Shown: positions 51,401 through 57,400 of the stretch, in pieces | How positions within the stretch are numbered: the stretch's first letter is position 1 | Layout: every line of letters begins with the position of its first letter | NCBI RefSeq assembly: GCF_037042905.1 | Contig: NC_087256.1 | Location: 28,298,001-28,362,000, forward strand | DNA from: Lytechinus pictus | Lineage: Eukaryota > Echinodermata > Echinoidea > Temnopleuroida > Toxopneustidae | DNA: 64,000 nt | Direction of reading: 5' to 3' | Notes under the pieces: model-generated | Database searches by the model: none | What the model was told of the DNA's origin: nothing | What the model saw: the letters and a program-made list of their open reading frames with translations, nothing else | Position numbers and translations under genes: made by a program

Positions 51401-54400
51401 ACAGCTTGTTTCTCCTCGATGGAACATCTTCACGAATCTCAAAAGGCTAGAACAAAAAATAACATGGTACATGGACATAGGCATGGGACACCAATAAGGA
51501 AGGAGCCAGAGTCCCCACCCCCCCCCCCCCCACCCCAAAAAAAGAAAATGAACTGTACTTATTTGCTACAATATGGTACAGCACATATTTTCTTTAATGC
51601 ACTGAGGACTGGAAATGGCAGTGCAGGCTAAAGCCAGAGTAATAATAAATGGTGCACCTCAAATTGATTATACAAGTCTATCTAGATAAATGGTGAATAC
51701 AAATGCCTAGTATCAATACTAATATTATTATTATTATCATCATATTTCAAATACTTTTCACTTTGAAATGAAATAAATTTCCTGGAATGTCTAACAAATT
51801 CCCCCCTCCCATACTTTCTTAACTTTCATTAAATTCCTTTTCACATACCAGTCCTTTATTTTTCAAATTCAGACAACTGAAAATTCAGGATATTCATAAA
51901 TTACAAGTTACAATCTTTATGTTTTCTTATTTACACAATATACTACCTAAATTTTTAAATGACTGTTTTCATGAGAATAATTTAACTGTTCCTTACACAA
52001 CCAGGCAGTCAAATCATATCCGTGTCCCTAAATTAAAATATGAGTTTTCTCGGTCCACAATCATTTTCATTGGTCCAAAGCTATGGAACTGTTTAGATCC
52101 TGATATGAAGAGTTGCCCTACATTGTCTAGGTTTAAGAAGATGTATATAAATAATCTAATTAATTCTTATACTCCCTGATTTTATTTCTATTTTTAATTT
52201 TTGAATAACTTTATTGCTTTATGTTTTTTTTTTGTATTTGCTTGTTTGTTTATGATCAGTCATATGTTATCTTTATATGTTGGGGACAAGCCCTTGATAG
52301 GCCCCCGGCCTTTGTTTGTTCCTCCACTTTTTAATATTCTGTTAATGTTCCGTACTTTGTTTATCCTTTTGTTTTTGTACCAAGTAAGTCTATGTATTGT
52401 ATTATTCATTGTTCTTTGAATCACTTTGTGCAATTTTGATGTAATTTTTATTGAATTGTGGAAATAAAATGAATTGAATTGAAATTGAATTGAATAATTG
52501 TTAAGCTTTCATTGGATTAGTAAACAAGGCTATCTGTGATTAATGCTCTTTTTTTAAAGGGGAAGTTCACCCTGAAGAAAATTTTGTTGTAAAAATAGCA
52601 GAAAAAATAATAAAAAATATTGTCGAAGGTTTGAGGAAAATCCGTTAAAGATTAAGAAAGTTATTAGAATTCAAAGTTTTGGATTTGTGACTTCATAAAC
52701 GAGCAGCTGCCCCATATGTTATGTAATATAAAATGCATGAATTTCAAATTTTGTATGGTTCCTGAAGACTTAATTTTGTTTCTATTCATGATCAAGTGTG
52801 AAATGATTTGTATATTGATATACGAAAACTACAGTAAAAACAATTTTCATTTTTCGGAGAAAATGAGATTTCATTAATTTTTTTACCATACGCTATGTAG
52901 GAATGCTACTCGCATATGACGTCACAAATCAAATAATCAAAATTCTAATAACTTTTTAATTCTTCTATGAATTTTTCTCAAACCTTCGGCAATATTTTTT
53001 ATTATTTTTTCTGCTATTTTAGCAACAAACTTTTTGTCAGGGTGAACTTCCCCTTTAATGTGGGCATCTCCCCCCCCCAGGTAAATCCTACATGTATATA
53101 CACCTGTACGCCCCTACCACCACCGCCGCCACCACATGATAAGGCAGATAGCTAGAGAGATGTTAACTCACCACATATGCAGCATGAAGCGCCCCCAGTG
53201 CTGCTGCCAGCATAGCGTTAGGATAGTCTGGGCTTGGACATACAATCAGTAGAGGCTTTCTCATCCCAGCAACTATCGCTCTGCCAAGAACAAGATTAAG
53301 ATTTAGATCATTACAACACAAAAGCAAAACATCATATAACCAAAAGTCTTCAAATATTCTTCAGGCCTAAACTTAACATTATGTCAAAATCAGCCCCATG
53401 CATCCCCCAAAAGTCGTTAAATTAAACTATCATCAAACATGCATTAAAAGCAGAGCAAATTGTTTGTACGGTAATTGACAAGTGAGAATGTAAAATATGA
53501 ATTTGAATCCTGCATTATGAATATCAAACTTTTAACATACAAGAGAGATTATTTCACATCCATGAAAAAAAATCTAAGGCCAAGCTAAAATTATTAGTTT
53601 TTCATCCCTGCTGAAGACATTTGGCAGCTGCAATCATAAAAATTCTATAAAGACAAAATTTTGACAAATTTTCATGTTTCCAATCATTGAATATTGAATG
53701 TGTAAAGATTGTAATATTGTACCACACTTAAAAAGACTGGAAATAAAGACTACTTCAACAGCATCATGCAGTGCCCAGCAGATCATCTATTTTGAAAATC
53801 CATCATGGACACTATCATCAAAAGAATAGTATGATATATTTTTTTTTTTTTTTTTTTTGGGGGGGGGAGATAAAAAGAAAGATCCCTTATCCTCTTTTTT
53901 TCTTCAAAAAGTAAGATCAAGAATCAAACATTGTTTTATTTCTTCAAAGTTGGTCAAACCTTTTAATTCCTGCTCCTGCGGCATCGGCAAAGTTCCTATG
54001 ATCATCATAATCCCTATTGGTAGGACCAGTGGGTGAGAAGACCACTTTACTGTATCCTGGTGAGAAGACCACTTTACTGTCTCCTGGTGATGCAGTGGGT
54101 ACAGCTATGAATGTCACCTCCTTCCCTACCGCAGCATCGAACTAAAAGAGACACACAAACAGAAATGGAAAGCTATTAGGTAACCTCAAAAATACAACAA
54201 GTGAAGCGCCTCTGGCAGTCTCACCTGCATCAAGCATTTCAATATAGCAGCAGTGCTGACAGTTTTGAAAACTAATACAAAATAATTATTCACAAAAAAC
54301 ACCATTCATATAATGATGCAATACTACATTCATTGACAATAAATGACATTTGACCTTGATCAATTAATCATGCGACTTTAGACTTGTCAGTGATACTTGA

Positions 54401-57400
54401 TTACCCCTATATCCACATTTTATGAAATATAATAAACTTTGAAAGTTATGACAGCAATCTATCTCCAAAATGGCTAAAGTTCAATGACCTTAAATGACCT
54501 TTGACTTTGGTCATGTGACTTGAAACTTGCACAGGATGTTCAGTGATACTTGATTACTCTTATTGTCAAGTTTTATGAACTAGACCAATACACTTACAGA
54601 GTTATGATGGTAATTCAACAAATACCCCAAACATGGCCAAAATCTATTGACCTCAAATGACCTTTGACCTTGGTCATGTGACCTGAAACTCGCACAGGAT
54701 GTTCAGTGATACTTGATTACTCTTATGTCCAGGTTTCATGAATAAGATCCATAAATTTACAAAGTTATAACGGTAATTAAAAAAAAAAACCCAACTTGGC
54801 CAAAGTTTGTTGACCTTATATGACCCCTGATCATGTGACCTGAAATTCGCACAGGATGTTCAGTGAGCAACCAGAGGACTGACATCCTATGGTCCTCTCC
54901 GAGGGACCTGGCAATGAGGATAACGCCTTACCAAAAGGCACTAGCGCACCAAGTGGGAATCTAATCCGGGTCACCGAAGTCCAAAACCCCTGTTCTACCG
55001 ACTGAACTATTACGCCAGTAAGAAATTACATACAAATCTTTGTGAAACAAATAACTCATAAATTTACGAACAAAGATAGCACAAATCAAATCACTGAGCC
55101 AGGAAATAGCTTAAGGTTGTCTATCTGCTCACACCAATGCAATGTTAGTGGCTTTACTACAGGTGCATTGCATAAACAATGTGCTTTAACTCAAGAGATT
55201 TTATAATTCTTGTGCAATATGATACCCCATTGGATATTAAAGGTATCATGACCTACCGTCTTCTGCTTGGCAATGGCATCCTTCATCTCCTGTAGGGCAT
55301 TAGGTATGACATCAATACTCTCAGTTACCAAGATGCAGCCATCTATATCAGCATCTGGTTGAATAGTCCCAGTCACATTCACTTCACAAGGTAACATTCT
55401 GAAAGAAAGAAAAAAGTTGCATATCATTGATAATAGTCTCAGTCACATTCACTTCATGGTAATCTGAAAGAAAGAAAAAGTCACATGTATCATTGATAAT
55501 AGTCTCGGTCACATTCACTTCATGGTATTGTGAAAGAACGAAAAAAGTCACATGTATCATTGATAATAGTCTCAGTCACATTCACTTCATGGTATTCTGA
55601 AAGAAAGAAAAAGTCACATATCAATCATTGATATTAGTCCCAGTCACATTCACTTCATGGTATTCTGAAAGAAAGAAAAAAGTTGCATACTGTATCATTG
55701 ATAAATAGTTCACATGTCTGATGCGATCTCTAGTCTTCTTTTTCATTCAAGGTTTTGCCTGGAGGGTGCCTTATTGCCCCACATGGGAGTGATCACTTAA
55801 GCAGAATAAGAAATAAAATTAACCATACTAAAACTACTTCGAAAAACTTCATCTCAAAAAAGGTTTAGATTTACATGGACTTCAATCATTTATAATTTCT
55901 TTCATGAATCCAAGCAATGTTTTTTTGTCAAATGCTTACAAATAGCCCTAGATCGATCTAACAGTTAGCTCATTTCACATGGACCAAAAAAACTTCAGTC
56001 TCTGTTGGCATTGCACATTGGTCGTTCCACTGATCAATCAATGTCTGGCTACAATACAGGCTCCTCCATAGATCATACAAGTACGAGGAGAAGAGTTTTT
56101 TTTAATGTGTAAAAACTCCTCCAAAGTTCAAACAGAGAGATTTCAGCTGTCTCAATGTCACTTTATGTTCTCAATCTTGACTTGACTCACTAACAGTCAA
56201 CAGTCTGCCAGTGCCACCGTCCACATTAGGCTACACCGTCCATGCGGTTATTCCCTCACCTTCTAACATGATGATTACGATGGCCACATCATTTCATGTG
56301 AATTCAGTCTAACGTTAAATAACAAACGGATTTAACTTACCATGCTTACATCGATCTGTTTGATATTTAGACTGGTGGCCGGCACTGCACTGTGAATTAT
56401 TAGAATGGGATGGTTAGAATCTTAAATTTAATTTAAGAATAAGATAGGCCTATTTTAAAATTCGGTAAGAGTTCCATATGCACCATCACTAAAATTGAAA
56501 ATAAAAACATGGATAAGGTTCAGAATAATTATATCTAGACCTAAACATATATGATGGGGGAGTGGAAATACATACCAAAATATGGCTTTATAGTTTATTC
56601 TGTCAAATTTCAAGCAGGATCTAGTGCGTGTAATTATCCATAAATATCGGTTTATTTAATCAGTAAAGGGTCTGTGAGTCTAGACTAGTCAAACTATCGG
56701 CTGATAATCGTTAAAATACCCCTTCCGGTATAAGCGCTTCTCGCAAGCGTAGCGGGAAGAGGTCTTGATTGCAGATAAACCAGGTGAGTTCAAGTCCCAA
56801 CTAAGGTAAGTAACAGTAAAAAATGATAGAAAAATCTTAAGTGAATGAACCGGAAACTCAACAATCTGTTATTTATTTTTGGTGGGTGGTGCAGATGGAA
56901 TTCTTTCCCAAAATTCAAGCTGCATTCTGTCTTTCTGAGGCCATACTAGTCCGGGGGGTCACTTCCATTGACGAGTGGATATCATGCGCGACCAAAAAAA
57001 CACGTAAAAAGGATGTCTTTTTCACGATAGGGCACGTTACGTACGTAACGTGATAAGGGTGTCAACAACACAAAAATAATGAAAAAAGGGTATCTATTTC
57101 GCTAGGAAAATTACGTGTTTAGGGTCGAATTCGCGGGGATGATAAAACAAAATTAAAATGTTTTATAAAGGATGTCCTTTTTGCCCCAACACTTCGTGTT
57201 TAGAGTCCAATTTGCGCGAGGTGTAGAAGGTGGGGTCATACTAAACCAAATAAGGTAAAGCCGTTGACCGAAGGACCCGTAACAATAAAAGATTCGTGTA
57301 CTTGTTTAGGGGTTCATTTCAGGGAACATTTGCCAAGAGTATCGTTTTTTTACCAATACTTGTTAAAGGTAGGGTTTCACACGCCAATACTTGTTAAGGG

